Position numbers and translations under genes: made by a program. 64,000 nt of DNA from Methylobacterium frigidaeris (GTDB taxonomy: Bacteria; Pseudomonadota; Alphaproteobacteria; Rhizobiales; Beijerinckiaceae). A model generated the notes under the pieces. That model was given only the letters and a program-made list of their open reading frames with translations. It was not told where the DNA came from and searched no databases. Within the stretch, counting starts at the first letter, position 1, and each line of letters starts with the position of its first letter. Below are positions 1-7,982 of the stretch, one piece after another. The stretch is taken from assembly GCF_022179185.1 (NCBI RefSeq), contig NZ_BPQJ01000005.1, positions 62,001 through 126,000 on the forward strand, written 5' to 3'.

Positions 1-655
1 GGGCGGACAATTCGTCCCGGATCAGCACCTCGAGGGCGACGCCGGCCAGGGGCTGGCGCGAGACTTCGGCCTGGATGCGGGCCATCGCGGCCAGGCGATC
101 GTCGACATAGGCCACCACGTCGTCGGCCGTCACCGCCGTGTCGGCGACGCGACGCACGATGCCGCGGATCACCGCGAGGTTGTTGCGGCCCTGGCGCTGC
201 AGCTCGTGGATCAGGCGCGTCTGCGCCTCGCGCATCAGGTGCAGGGCGTGGATGTCGGTCGAGGAGCCGAACCAGGTGGTCGGCCGGCCGTCGCCGTCGC
301 GCCAGGGGGTGGCCCGGGTGGAGAACCAGAGGTAGAGGTTGCCCTCGGTCCCGTCCGTCGGCTGGCGATGCAGGCGGTGCTCGATCGCCAGGTGACCGCG
401 CCGGGACGCTGCCTGCCACGCCTGACGCGTGCGCTCGCGGTCTTCCGGATGCACGGCATCGAGCCAGCCGTGGCCGCAGCTGCGGCCGGGGCTCTGCCCG
501 GTGAAGGCAGCCCATTGCGGGCTGGCCCAGATCCAGTCGCCGAGCGGATTTGATTGCCAGACGAGGTGCGGGATGCTTTCGACCATCCGTTGGAAGTCGG
601 GCTCCGCCCCCACCGGTGCCGCGTCGGCCTCGAGCCGATCGGCCTCACGCCTCAT
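1..655 (-). CDS. PAS-domain sensor histidine kinase, HWE-like (partial, C-terminus outside window)
   Basis: The minus-strand frame is open from an ATG at 655 to the window edge, so only the first 218 residues are visible. Residues about 20-125 form a PAS/PAC domain: VESIPHLVWQSN near the start, the PAS_3-like HPEDRERTRQAW, and a WFGSSTDIHAL end. The dimerisation/H-box region follows (about 135-165) with ELQRQGRNNLAVIR. HWE and HisKA_2 kinases normally carry a histidine where this protein has the first Arg of LQRQ, so the phosphoacceptor may be missing; a His lies four residues upstream (IHELQ). The ATPase domain would lie beyond the edge. The start overlaps the stop of the upstream Crp-type gene by 11 bp, which indicates translational coupling. 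HWE kinases often act in the alphaproteobacterial general stress response, and a NepR-like gene lies close by. Confidence 0.8.
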   Translation of the reverse strand, partial: MRREADRLEADAAPVGAEPDFQRMVESIPHLVWQSNPLGDWIWASPQWAAFTGQSPGRSCGHGWLDAVHPEDRERTRQAWQAASRRGHLAIEHRLHRQPTDGTEGNLYLWFSTRATPWRDGDGRPTTWFGSSTDIHALHLMREAQTRLIHELQRQGRNNLAVIRGIVRRVADTAVTADDVVAYVDDRLAAMARIQAEVSRQPLAGVALEVLIRDELSA

Positions 656-1406
656 TGGAATCGAGGTGCCGCCCTTCGCGGCCCAGATGGAGGTAGTTCG
701 GGTTGAACTGCACCGCCCGCTGCAGCGCCTCGAGCCGGTGGATGGTGAGCTCGCGGCCGCGCAAGGAGATCAGCCCGACGCTGCGCAGCTCCTGCAACGT
801 GCGGTTCACATGCACCACCGACAGTCCGATCGTGTCGGCGATCTCGGCCTGTGTCAGGGGCAGCTCGCAAGTATTGCCCTGGGTGAGTCCGACGGCGCGC
901 AACCTCACATAGAGTTCGCAGAGCAGATGGCCGAGGCGCTCGAAGGCGGTGCGCTGACCGATATTCACCGTCCACTCGCGCTGGATCGCCGCCGCCACCA
1001 GAGATTCCCAGCACAAGGCCTGCGAGAGCCGAGCGTGGCCGGAGGTGAGCTGGCGCATGGTCTCCGTGGGGATCTCGGCCAGGGTCACGGCGGTGACGGT
1101 GCCGATCGAGTGGTCCATCTCGCGCAGGACCGAGACATTCTGGTCGCACAGATCGCCCGGCAGCAGATAGGCGATGATCTGGCGGCGACCGTCCTCGAGA
1201 GTCTTGTATCGGCAGGCCCAACCGTCGAGAATCAGGTTCACGCCTTGCGGAAGATCGCCTTCGTGGACGATATCGTCCCGCGAGCGGATGCGGCGCGTAC
1301 GCTGGCGCGACGCCTGATCGAGCGCGTGTTTGTCATCGTTGGACAAACTCGTGAAGTGCTCGAGCTTGCGAATGAGAAACTCAGCCAAAGCGCCCCGCCA
1401 TGCCAC
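645..1406 (-). CDS. Crp/Fnr-family transcriptional regulator
   Basis: This 253-residue protein has a cyclic-nucleotide-binding-type jelly roll (about 15-130; HEGDLPQGVNLILDGWACRY, then LLPGDLCDQ) and a C-terminal winged helix-turn-helix (about 160-230; LTQAEIADTIGLSVVHVNRT). There is no N-terminal cluster of cysteines, so an oxygen-sensing Fe-S Fnr is unlikely. Many rhizobial and Methylobacterium paralogs of this type have no known ligand. The start is a GTG. The gene is translationally coupled to the downstream PAS/HWE kinase, so regulator and sensor are probably made together. Family assignment is firm; ligand and targets are unknown. Confidence 0.9.
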   Translation of the reverse strand: MAWRGALAEFLIRKLEHFTSLSNDDKHALDQASRQRTRRIRSRDDIVHEGDLPQGVNLILDGWACRYKTLEDGRRQIIAYLLPGDLCDQNVSVLREMDHSIGTVTAVTLAEIPTETMRQLTSGHARLSQALCWESLVAAAIQREWTVNIGQRTAFERLGHLLCELYVRLRAVGLTQGNTCELPLTQAEIADTIGLSVVHVNRTLQELRSVGLISLRGRELTIHRLEALQRAVQFNPNYLHLGREGRHLDSNEA

Positions 1407-1739
1407 TTAGGTCTCAAGGTAGCACATTTATGCTCATAGTTTCGTAACATAAGTTAATTTCGCCCTACAGGTGAAACTGTTTTAGAGTAGCTATTGTTTG
1501 TTTGTCCCCAATCATCGCCAGCTACCGCACCGGATGGACATAGCGGTAGGGTCACATGCGGCGCCTGCACGGACCGCGGTGATCCCGTCGATATTGATGT
1601 CCCGGGGCGGCGCGCAGAGTGTTGCGGTCTCACAACATCGGGTTCGGAAGTGGAAGCTCGACCACAGAGCGGGGATTGTGATCCGCGTCCGGATGGGCAG
1701 TTTTGGCGACGAGGGCGGCTCCAGAGGCTTGAGGCTGCG
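1407..1739. other. Intergenic region between divergent Crp regulator and NepR-like gene
   Basis: No convincing gene. The first 90 bases (about 1410-1500) are clearly richer in A+T than the surroundings and should hold the promoter of the Crp-kinase pair. A GAGG ribosome-binding motif lies just before the ATG at 1740. I found no clear GGAAC-N16-CGTT EcfG-type promoter. Confidence 0.5.
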
Positions 1740-2030
1740 ATGATGTCACGGGCGATGCACGATCGACCCGGCGGGCCGGTTCCCGCCATCCTGCCCCCGG
1801 TCCAGCGGACCGGCGACGCGGGCCGCATGGCCGCATGCCTGGCTGCGTCCTTGGCCCCCGGTCTGCACGCCGCGTTCGACGGCTGCCTGGCCGAGGCGCT
1901 GCCGACGGACCTCGCCGATCTCCTGGGGCGGCTCGACCGTCCCGGAAGCTCGCAGAAGCCGGGATCCTCGCGCGACCGCGACGCGGCCGCGCGAGGATCC
2001 CGCAACCCCGATTCCTTCAAGCGTTCGTAG
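1740..2030 (+). CDS. NepR-like anti-sigma factor (small)
   Basis: This 96-residue protein starts at an ATG preceded by GAGG at good spacing (a second ATG follows directly). Its middle reads LHAAFDGCLAEALPTDLADL followed by LGRLD. That matches the NepR signature as I know it (L-x4-YD-x2-V-x-E-x-LP-D-L-x2-LL-x2-LD), with Phe in place of Tyr. NepR proteins sequester the ECF sigma factor EcfG and are released by the response regulator PhyR during general stress. No phyR or ecfG lies in the window, but a PAS/HWE kinase of the class that feeds PhyR lies 1.1 kb away. The C-terminus is basic and polar with no motif. Methylobacteria often carry NepR paralogs, and this may be one of them. Confidence 0.62.
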   Translation: MMSRAMHDRPGGPVPAILPPVQRTGDAGRMAACLAASLAPGLHAAFDGCLAEALPTDLADLLGRLDRPGSSQKPGSSRDRDAAARGSRNPDSFKRS

Positions 2031-2037
2031 AGTTCCC

Positions 2038-2313
2038 ATGAGCGAAATCGCCGCCGAAACCAACCGCATCGTCGCCTTCCCGCAGGCCGTGGCCGCGGCC
2101 CCCGTCGACGAGAACACCGCCTCGATGATCGAGGTGCTGCAGGAGCAGTTGCGCCTCGCCCGCGAGGGCAAGCTGCGTTCCGTGGCAGTGGTATCGGTCT
2201 CCTCCGACGGTGGAGCGATCGGCACGCAATGGTCCTGCACCCACGGCGACATCACCAGCCTGATCGGCAAGCTGACGGTGCTGACCCACGACATGATGGC
2301 CGCCCGCAAGTGA
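2038..2313 (+). CDS. Small conserved protein of unknown function
   Basis: This 91-residue protein begins 7 bp after the NepR-like gene, so the two are probably co-transcribed. The N-terminal half is a short amphipathic helix (MIEVLQEQLRLAREGKLR). It is followed by a strand-rich part (SVAVVSVSSDGGAIGTQWSC) and an IGKLTVLTHDMM helix. Short proteins with a similar GTQW-C core occur in other alphaproteobacteria as I recall, but I know no function. There is no signal peptide or membrane segment. The stop codon lies inside the first copy of a 16-bp tandem repeat. Confidence 0.7.
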   Translation: MSEIAAETNRIVAFPQAVAAAPVDENTASMIEVLQEQLRLAREGKLRSVAVVSVSSDGGAIGTQWSCTHGDITSLIGKLTVLTHDMMAARK

Positions 2314-2352
2314 CCACCCGGGCAAGTGACCACCCGGGCAAGTGACCACCCG
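2307..2352. repeat. 16-bp tandem repeat spanning a stop codon
   Basis: The unit caagtgaccacccggg is present at 2307-2322 and 2323-2338, with 14 bases of a third copy at 2339-2352. The first copy contains the AAG-TGA end of the upstream gene, so each copy repeats that gene's last codon and stop. Confidence 0.9.
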
Positions 2353-2456
2353 CGAGTGACCGCAGTCCGAGGGGCCATCCTCCGCTCGTAGCGGCTTTCG
2401 GGACAGCCCCGTCCCCGGCGATCAGCCGCGAAGATGGTCCGGCGGCCGCGCCCGCT

Positions 2457-2717
2457 TCAGCCGCGGCTGAGCCTCCGGGCGTTGGCCTGGACCTTGCGGC
2501 GATAATCTCGCACTACCCGCTCGGCCGTGCCGCCGGTGGCGAGCGTCATCGCGGCTTCCGCTGCGGCCTCCAGCTTCTCCGTCACCATGCGCTGCGCCTC
2601 GGCCTGGGCCGCTGCGCCGCCGCACGAGAGCTTGGCCAGCCGCAGGGCGACGACCGTCTGGGCCTCGAGCCCGAGGCGAACCGTGTCGAAGCCGAGGCGC
2701 AGCCAGGAATCGTACAT
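2457..2717 (-). CDS. Small conserved alpha-helical protein
   Basis: I chose the ATG at 2717 (MYDSWLRLGFDTVRLGLEAQ), which has GGAG upstream, over a longer Arg-rich extension to 2783. The 86-residue protein is almost entirely helical: an amphipathic helix with WLRLGFD and LEAQTVVALRLAKL, then AEAQRMVTEKLEAAAEAAMT, then a basic tail with YRRKVQANARRLSR. This pattern resembles short phasin-like alphaproteobacterial proteins sometimes labelled antifreeze protein without evidence. No enzymatic motif or signal peptide is visible. The function is unknown. Confidence 0.7.
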   Translation of the reverse strand: MYDSWLRLGFDTVRLGLEAQTVVALRLAKLSCGGAAAQAEAQRMVTEKLEAAAEAAMTLATGGTAERVVRDYRRKVQANARRLSRG

Positions 2718-2819
2718 CGCGAGATGTCTCCGAGATCGGACCGTTGAGAGGAGGATCGGTCGCCCGGCGGACGAACGCCGCAACGGCCGAGGTGTTTCAG
2801 GTCGGAGACCGGGAAACCG

Positions 2820-3560
2820 TCAGGGAATCGCACCCTGCGGCAGCACGAGACCGCCGGGCGTCCGGGAGGGCGCGCCGTCGGGTGCCGCGGCCTTCTCGCG
2901 CCTGGGCTTGGCAGCCCGCTTGGGTGCCGTCTTCGGCGCATCGGCGGAAGGGTCGGCCCCCTCCGCCTGGAGCCCGTCCGCATTCGGCAAATCCGTTCTG
3001 GAGGACTCGGTCTTGGACGACTCGGTCTTCGCCGCCTTCGGGGCACCTTTGCGGGCGGTGGGGACGGGCTTCGGCGCTTTCGGCTCGGCCACCTTCGGGG
3101 CATCGCCGCAGGCCTGAAACTTGAGTTCGGCCAGGACCTGGCCGCCGTCGTCGGCGAGGATGCGCAGGGTCGGCGGCAGGGTGTCGGGGCTCCCGGCCCA
3201 CTGGATCGTCGCGCCGTTCTGCGCCTCCAGGGCGGCCGGCGAGGGACCGCGGCGCAGGCCCGACAGGTCGGGGCCGTAGGCGGTCGCGAGCTTGTTGCGG
3301 ATCACCACCTGCAGCACCTGCACGGTCTCGGGCGAGAGTGGCCGCAGCGGGTTGCTCCACGTCATGGTCCCCTGACGGGTGACCCACAGGCGAAACCCCT
3401 TCCCGCCCCCGAACTCGGCGGCCTGCGGCGCCGGACAGGCGGGCGCCGTCTCTCCGGGAGCCGCACGGGCAGGGACGGCCAAGGGAACGGCCAAGGGAAC
3501 GGCCAAGGAGGAAGCCGAGAGGGCGGCCATGAGGATGGCCTGCACCGCGGCACGCTTCAC
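2820..3560 (-). CDS. Secreted protein of unknown function
   Basis: This 246-residue protein starts at a GTG that overlaps the upstream stop (GTGA). It begins with a cleavable signal peptide (MKRAAVQAILMAALSASSLA, probable cleavage after ARA about residue 33). A globular part (about 40-150) holds two cysteines (one in PACPAP, one in FQACGD) that could form a disulfide. The C-terminal third is a low-complexity Lys/Pro/Ala tail rich in KTESS and PKAPK. The signal region contains an in-frame AVPL repeat, encoded by 12-bp units at 3477-3508. It is likely periplasmic and coupled to the membrane protein upstream. I do not recognise the family. Confidence 0.7.
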   Translation of the reverse strand: MKRAAVQAILMAALSASSLAVPLAVPLAVPARAAPGETAPACPAPQAAEFGGGKGFRLWVTRQGTMTWSNPLRPLSPETVQVLQVVIRNKLATAYGPDLSGLRRGPSPAALEAQNGATIQWAGSPDTLPPTLRILADDGGQVLAELKFQACGDAPKVAEPKAPKPVPTARKGAPKAAKTESSKTESSRTDLPNADGLQAEGADPSADAPKTAPKRAAKPRREKAAAPDGAPSRTPGGLVLPQGAIP

Positions 3561-3946
3561 CGGGATTCTCCGTCACGCTTGGAAGAGTCGAACTTGGAAG
3601 GATCGAACTTGGAAGGGCCGGTCGCGCGGGCGCCTGGCTCGGGCAGGCCGGGCTCTGCCGGGTCGTGATCGATGGTCATGCCGCCCCGCTGGCGGAAGCG
3701 CGGCGCCTCGGGCGCCTCCAGCCGCTCGGGGAAGGCGCGCTGCGCCGCCGGCTGGCGCGCCGCCTCCTCGAGCAGGCCGGCGAGGTCCTCGTCGAAGTCG
3801 CGAAACAGCTCGTCGCCCCGATCCTCCAGCTCCTGCTCATGCGGGAGCCGCAGGGACGGATTGCGGGCGCGGCCATGCGCGAACACGAACACCAGGCCGG
3901 CGAATACCAGGGCTGCCACGGCAGCCAGAATCACGATCATCTCCAT
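3557..3946 (-). CDS. Small single-pass membrane protein
   Basis: The chosen start (MEMIVILAAVAALVFAGLVF) places a transmembrane helix directly at the N-terminus, followed by a 100-residue acidic and polar cytoplasmic or periplasmic part (ELEDRGDELFRDFDEDLAGL). The C-terminus carries a repeated Ser-Lys-Phe-Asp motif (PSKFDPSKFDSSK). It lies immediately upstream of, and overlaps by 4 bp, the secreted protein gene, so the two form a small operon. No family is recognised. Confidence 0.65.
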   Translation of the reverse strand: MEMIVILAAVAALVFAGLVFVFAHGRARNPSLRLPHEQELEDRGDELFRDFDEDLAGLLEEAARQPAAQRAFPERLEAPEAPRFRQRGGMTIDHDPAEPGLPEPGARATGPSKFDPSKFDSSKRDGESR

Positions 3947-4034
3947 CGTGATGCCAGCCTTAGAGCATTTCCGGCGGCATGTCCGGTCGCGCATGCGATC
4001 GCGGAGGTCCGCGCCGTTCCGTTCTGACGTAGCG

Positions 4035-4235
4035 TCAGGCCGGCAGGTAGCCCGCCTCGCGCAGGCCCGCCTCGATGGCGACGAGCAGGGCGCCCTCCGG
4101 CGGCGCCTCGGGCACCTCCTCGGTCCCGTCGTCGCGAGTCGTCCGCACCGGGGTGCGCTCCCCGATCAGCGCGGCGGGCAGGGTGGCTCCGACGAGGGTG
4201 GTGGCCGCGTTCAGGGCGGTTCCGATCGACATCAT
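4035..4235 (-). CDS. Small hypothetical protein with candidate CtrA box upstream
   Basis: This 66-residue protein starts with MMSIGTALNAATTLVGATLP, a short hydrophobic N-terminus. A basic/acidic linker (GERTPVRTTRDDGTEEVPEA) and an amphipathic end (LLVAIEAGLREAGYLPA) follow. Codon use matches the neighbours. No known family comes to mind. The perfect TTAA-N7-TTAA motif about 50 bp upstream of its start suggests cell-cycle control, which fits short CtrA-regulated proteins of Caulobacter-like bacteria; this is inference. Confidence 0.5.
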   Translation of the reverse strand: MMSIGTALNAATTLVGATLPAALIGERTPVRTTRDDGTEEVPEAPPEGALLVAIEAGLREAGYLPA

Positions 4236-4284
4236 GGCGCGCTGCTCCGCGAGTCGGCATCTCCAGGTCGGTCAGTATGAGGTG

Positions 4285-4299
4285 TTAACATAATCTTAA
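4285..4299. promoter_or_regulatory. Candidate CtrA-binding site (TTAA-N7-TTAA)
   Basis: The sequence ttaacataatcttaa matches the full CtrA consensus with exactly seven bases between half-sites. It lies in a locally AT-rich patch 50 bp upstream of the 66-residue protein gene (minus strand) and 310 bp upstream of the PEPC-family gene. The rest of the gap (4300-4609) shows nothing distinct. Confidence 0.5.
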
Positions 4300-4609
4300 C
4301 CATTGCGCAGTCGGTGCCGGGTGCGCTTCCGGCCCGGGCTGTGTCTTCACGGCCGCAACGGGTCGCGCGGCGGCTCGCCACACGGGAGTGCCCGCACCGG
4401 GCAGGGTTCGCGACAATCGTCGCCGGTTCTGCGACAAAACCCTGCGACATGACAGAAACTCAAGCGGACGAAGCGTTGGCTCGCCAGCGCAACTCTGCTT
4501 AGAGCGTGGCTTGTGCGCAGCGGAACGCTCCTTGCGTCACGGCCCTTTGGCGCGAGCCCGCGCGCCGCTCGATCCGGACGGTGATCCGGCCACAGGACGA
4601 AGCGACCCG

Positions 4610-7468
4610 ATGGACAGGCTCCAAGGAACCGACACCCGAGGCTCCGACACCCGGGGCTCCGGCCCGCACGCCGCAGCTTCGCTCGAGGCGGACCTGCTCG
4701 GGCTGGTCGAGGAGGCGCGCCGCCAGGCGAGCCAGGACCCGTTTCGCAACCCCGTCCTGACCGTGGCGCTGGCGATCAGTCGCCTGTTCGACCGGGGCGA
4801 GATCGACGAGGACGACTTGGGCGGCCTGTTCGTGCGCCTGCGCGCAGAGGCGCTGGAGGCGCGGGCGGCACGGCTGCGGGCCTATCTGGGCCTCGGATCC
4901 GAGCCGGACTCGTCCGCCGCGATCGAGGCCGTGGCGGCGGCGGCCCTCGGCGACCCGGAGATGGTGTTCGAGGCCGCCCGCACCCGGGTCGAGCGCACGC
5001 GCTTTGCCGCGGTCTTCACCGCCCACCCGACCTTCGGGATGCCGAAGGCGGTGGCGCGCCTCCTGGCCGAGGCCGCCTCCGAGCCCGACCCGGCGGCGCG
5101 GCAGGCGCCGGTCGCGGCCGCAGCCGCGCTCTCCGCCCGGGCCGACCCGGTGATCACCCTCAACGACGAGTTCGACCAGGCCCGCCACGCGGTCCAGCAC
5201 GGCCGCGCCGCCCTCGACGGGCTGAACGAGGCCCTCCTGCTGGCCGCCCGCGAGCGCTGGCCGGATCGCTGGAGCGAGCTCGTCCCGAAGCCCGTCGTCA
5301 TCGCCTCATGGGTCGGCTGCGACACCGACGGGCGCACCGATATCGGTTGGTGGGACACCCTGCGCTACCGGCTCGAGTCGAAGCGCACCCAGTTCGACCG
5401 GGTGCTGGCGCAATTGCCCGACGATCCGGCCGCGGCGCCCGCCCGGCGGCTCGCCGAGGAGGCGAGAGCGGCCGTCCTGCGCCAGCTCGCCGTGGCGCCG
5501 ACGCTCGGCGACCAGCCGGGGCTCGAGGCGGTGCACCGCTTCGCGCTCGCCCTCATCATCGAGCGCGACCGGGCCCAGACCGAGGCCGGCCCCCTCCTCG
5601 CCCTCCTCGACCGGGCGATCACGGACGCCGCCGACGACACGGCGCGCCTGAAGCTCTGCGTCCTGCGGGCGGGCTGCGCCGCGCACGGGCTGCAGAACGG
5701 CCTGCCGCATTTCCGGCTCAATGCCAGCCAGGTCCACAACGCCGTGCGCCGGGCCCTCGACCAGGACGGCGACCCGACCGATCCGGCCCAGCGCCGCTCG
5801 CACCTCGCCTCGATCAACGCCCTCCTCGACGCGGTCGCGGCGGTGCCGGTGGATTTCGGGGCGCTCGCCGCCGAGCGGGCCTCGGCCGCCCGGCTGATGA
5901 TGACGATCGCCCAGATCCTCAAGCACGTCGACGGCACCCACCCGGTCCGCTTCCTGATCGCCGAGACCGAGACCGGCTACACGCTGCTGGCCGCACTCTG
6001 GCTCGCGCAGCATTTCGGCATCGGCGACAAGGTCGAGATCACCCCCCTGTTCGAGACGGCGTCCGCGCTCGAACAGGGCGTGCACGTGATCGAGGATGCG
6101 CTGCGCTCGCCCCATTGGCGCGCCTATCTCAAGCGCACCGGGCGCCTGGTGGTGCAGTTCGGCTACTCGGATTCGGGCCGCTACGTCGGCCAGCTCGCCG
6201 CCACCTTCTGGATCGAGCGCCTGCGCTTCCGCATCACCGAGCTGATGGCGGCACACGACCTCACCGACATCGAGCTGGTGATCTTCGACACCCACGGCGA
6301 GTCGATCGGCCGCGGCGCCCATCCGACGAGCCTCGCCGACCGCCTGGCCTACCTCGCCCCCGACCACGCGCGGCGGCGCAACCGCGAGGCCGGGATCCGC
6401 ACCAGCCTCGAATCGAGCTTCCAGGGCAGCGACGGCTACCTGATGTTCGGCACCAGGACCCTGGCCGAGGCCACGGTGGCGCGCATCGGCGAGCACATCT
6501 ACAGCCGGCTCCAGCCGGCTCCGGACCCGATCTACGCCGAGGCCGACTTCGCCACCGAGTTCTTCACCGGCGTGCGCCAGGACATGGAGACCCTGGTCAA
6601 CGATCCGGGCTACGCGGCGCTGCTGGGCACCTTCGGGCCGAACCTCATCGACCGCACCGGCTCGCGCCCGGTGGCGCGGCAATCGGACGGCGGCGGACCC
6701 GTCGCCATCACCCATCCGCGCCAGATGCGGGCGATCCCCAACAACGCGATCCTGCAGCAGCTCGGCTTCCTGGCGAACAGCCTTCACGGCGTCGGACGGG
6801 CTGCCGGCCGGGCGCCCGACCTGTTCGTCGAGATGCGCGAGCGCTCCGAGCGCTTCGCCCGCGCCTTCCGGCTGGTGCAGGAGGCCACCGCCGTCGGCGA
6901 TCTCGACGTCTTGCGCGCCTATATCGACACCCTCGACCCCTCGGTCTGGCTGGAGCGGGCGCGGCGTGCGACGCGGGACGGGCGGCGGGAGGAGATCGTC
7001 GCGGTCGCCGCCGCCCTCGACCGGCTCAACCTGGCTCCCCACCTGCGCCGCTTGTTCGGCCGGCTGACCCGCGACCACCTGATGCTGCACATGGTCGCCC
7101 CCGACCTGCCGGGGATGACGCCGCGGCTCGCGCTCCTGCACGCCCTGCGCCTGGCGTTGATCCACCGGATCTGGTTCCTGGCTGTGCACATCCCCGGCTT
7201 CCGGCCGCAGAACGGCATCACCCGCGAGATGCTGATCGAGCGCATTCTGCGCCTTGACGTCGAGAGCTGCCTCAAGCTCCTCGACGACATCTTCCCGGTG
7301 ACGCCGGACCCGACGCTCGGCCTCAATTTCGGCGAGCCGGCGGGCCCGCGCGACGTCGGCACCTACGAGGCCGAGCACCGCACCCTGTTCGCGCCGATCC
7401 GCCGCCTGTTCGTCCTCGTGCGCGAGATCAGCGGCATGATCCAGCACGAGGTCGGGGCGTTCGGCTGA
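4610..7468 (+). CDS. Divergent phosphoenolpyruvate carboxylase family protein
   Basis: This 952-residue protein has the length and overall motif order of PEPC, which makes oxaloacetate from PEP and bicarbonate. Recognisable blocks are VFTAHPTFGMP (family TAHPTE), SWVGCDTDGR (family W-GGDRDGN), ITPLFET, QFGYSDSGRYVG (family GYSDSGKDAG) and FDTHGESIGRGAHP (family FHGRGG-x-GRGG). The catalytic loop is two residues shorter and lacks its first Arg, Lys of the GYSDS motif is Arg, and the C-terminus ends in EVGAFG instead of the QNTG/RNTG that closes the active site. This is therefore a paralog of uncertain activity, not clearly the serine-cycle ppc. I chose the ATG at 4610 because the upstream sequence lacks conserved features. 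The gene stands alone, between a small minus-strand gene and a palindromic repeat. Confidence 0.82.
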   Translation: MDRLQGTDTRGSDTRGSGPHAAASLEADLLGLVEEARRQASQDPFRNPVLTVALAISRLFDRGEIDEDDLGGLFVRLRAEALEARAARLRAYLGLGSEPDSSAAIEAVAAAALGDPEMVFEAARTRVERTRFAAVFTAHPTFGMPKAVARLLAEAASEPDPAARQAPVAAAAALSARADPVITLNDEFDQARHAVQHGRAALDGLNEALLLAARERWPDRWSELVPKPVVIASWVGCDTDGRTDIGWWDTLRYRLESKRTQFDRVLAQLPDDPAAAPARRLAEEARAAVLRQLAVAPTLGDQPGLEAVHRFALALIIERDRAQTEAGPLLALLDRAITDAADDTARLKLCVLRAGCAAHGLQNGLPHFRLNASQVHNAVRRALDQDGDPTDPAQRRSHLASINALLDAVAAVPVDFGALAAERASAARLMMTIAQILKHVDGTHPVRFLIAETETGYTLLAALWLAQHFGIGDKVEITPLFETASALEQGVHVIEDALRSPHWRAYLKRTGRLVVQFGYSDSGRYVGQLAATFWIERLRFRITELMAAHDLTDIELVIFDTHGESIGRGAHPTSLADRLAYLAPDHARRRNREAGIRTSLESSFQGSDGYLMFGTRTLAEATVARIGEHIYSRLQPAPDPIYAEADFATEFFTGVRQDMETLVNDPGYAALLGTFGPNLIDRTGSRPVARQSDGGGPVAITHPRQMRAIPNNAILQQLGFLANSLHGVGRAAGRAPDLFVEMRERSERFARAFRLVQEATAVGDLDVLRAYIDTLDPSVWLERARRATRDGRREEIVAVAAALDRLNLAPHLRRLFGRLTRDHLMLHMVAPDLPGMTPRLALLHALRLALIHRIWFLAVHIPGFRPQNGITREMLIERILRLDVESCLKLLDDIFPVTPDPTLGLNFGEPAGPRDVGTYEAEHRTLFAPIRRLFVLVREISGMIQHEVGAFG

Positions 7469-7532
7469 GCGAGGGGGAGGCAGCGGGTTCCAGGTGACGT
7501 GGGACTGTCCGGGGAAAGAAGTGGCACTGGTC

Positions 7533-7780
7533 TCCCCTCTCCAGGCGATGCCGGGCTCGCCCGGTATCGCTGCAAGGTGTGGGAGAGGGGCCGTGGCGAT
7601 CGAAGATCGCACGTGAGGGTGGCGACGGTTCTGGGTGAAACCCCGAACGTCCCGCTGCCAGCACGACGTTGAGAGCCTCACACTGAAGCGCGCCACCCTC
7701 GCGCGATCTTCGATCGCTCCTACCCCTCTCCCACACCTTGCAACGATACCGGGCGAGCCCGGCATCGCCTGGAGAGGGGA
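7533..7780. repeat. Large intergenic inverted repeat (palindromic element, family A)
   Basis: The left arm (7533-7624) and right arm (7691-7780) are near-perfect reverse complements, about 90 bp each with a few mismatches, around a 66-bp centre. No coding sense is visible. The centre contains ctgccagcacgacgtt, whose reverse complement recurs closely at about 62215-62232, inside a related element. The arrangement resembles a MITE or REP-type hairpin inserted between the PEPC-family gene and the LuxR-type gene. Confidence 0.85.
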
Positions 7781-7982
7781 TCCCGCGCTTGATCTTTCAA
7801 AGAGCTTTTCCCCCGGACAGCCCTGCCACCTGCGGGGGGAGGAGTGATCCCGCGCCTCGTTCTTCCCCCGTAGGGCTCGGCGAGCATCGGAAAGAATTCC
7901 TGTCGATCGGGCCGAGTCGCCCGCGACTGGGCGTGGCTCTTGACGTAATGTCAGGCGGGATGAACCTGAGAGCCGCGCAGCC

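Noticed and set aside
1454..2020. Minus-strand frame of 188 residues opposite the NepR-like gene
   Set aside because: Arg/Ser/Pro-rich with no motif. The plus-strand frame has a ribosome-binding site and a NepR core.
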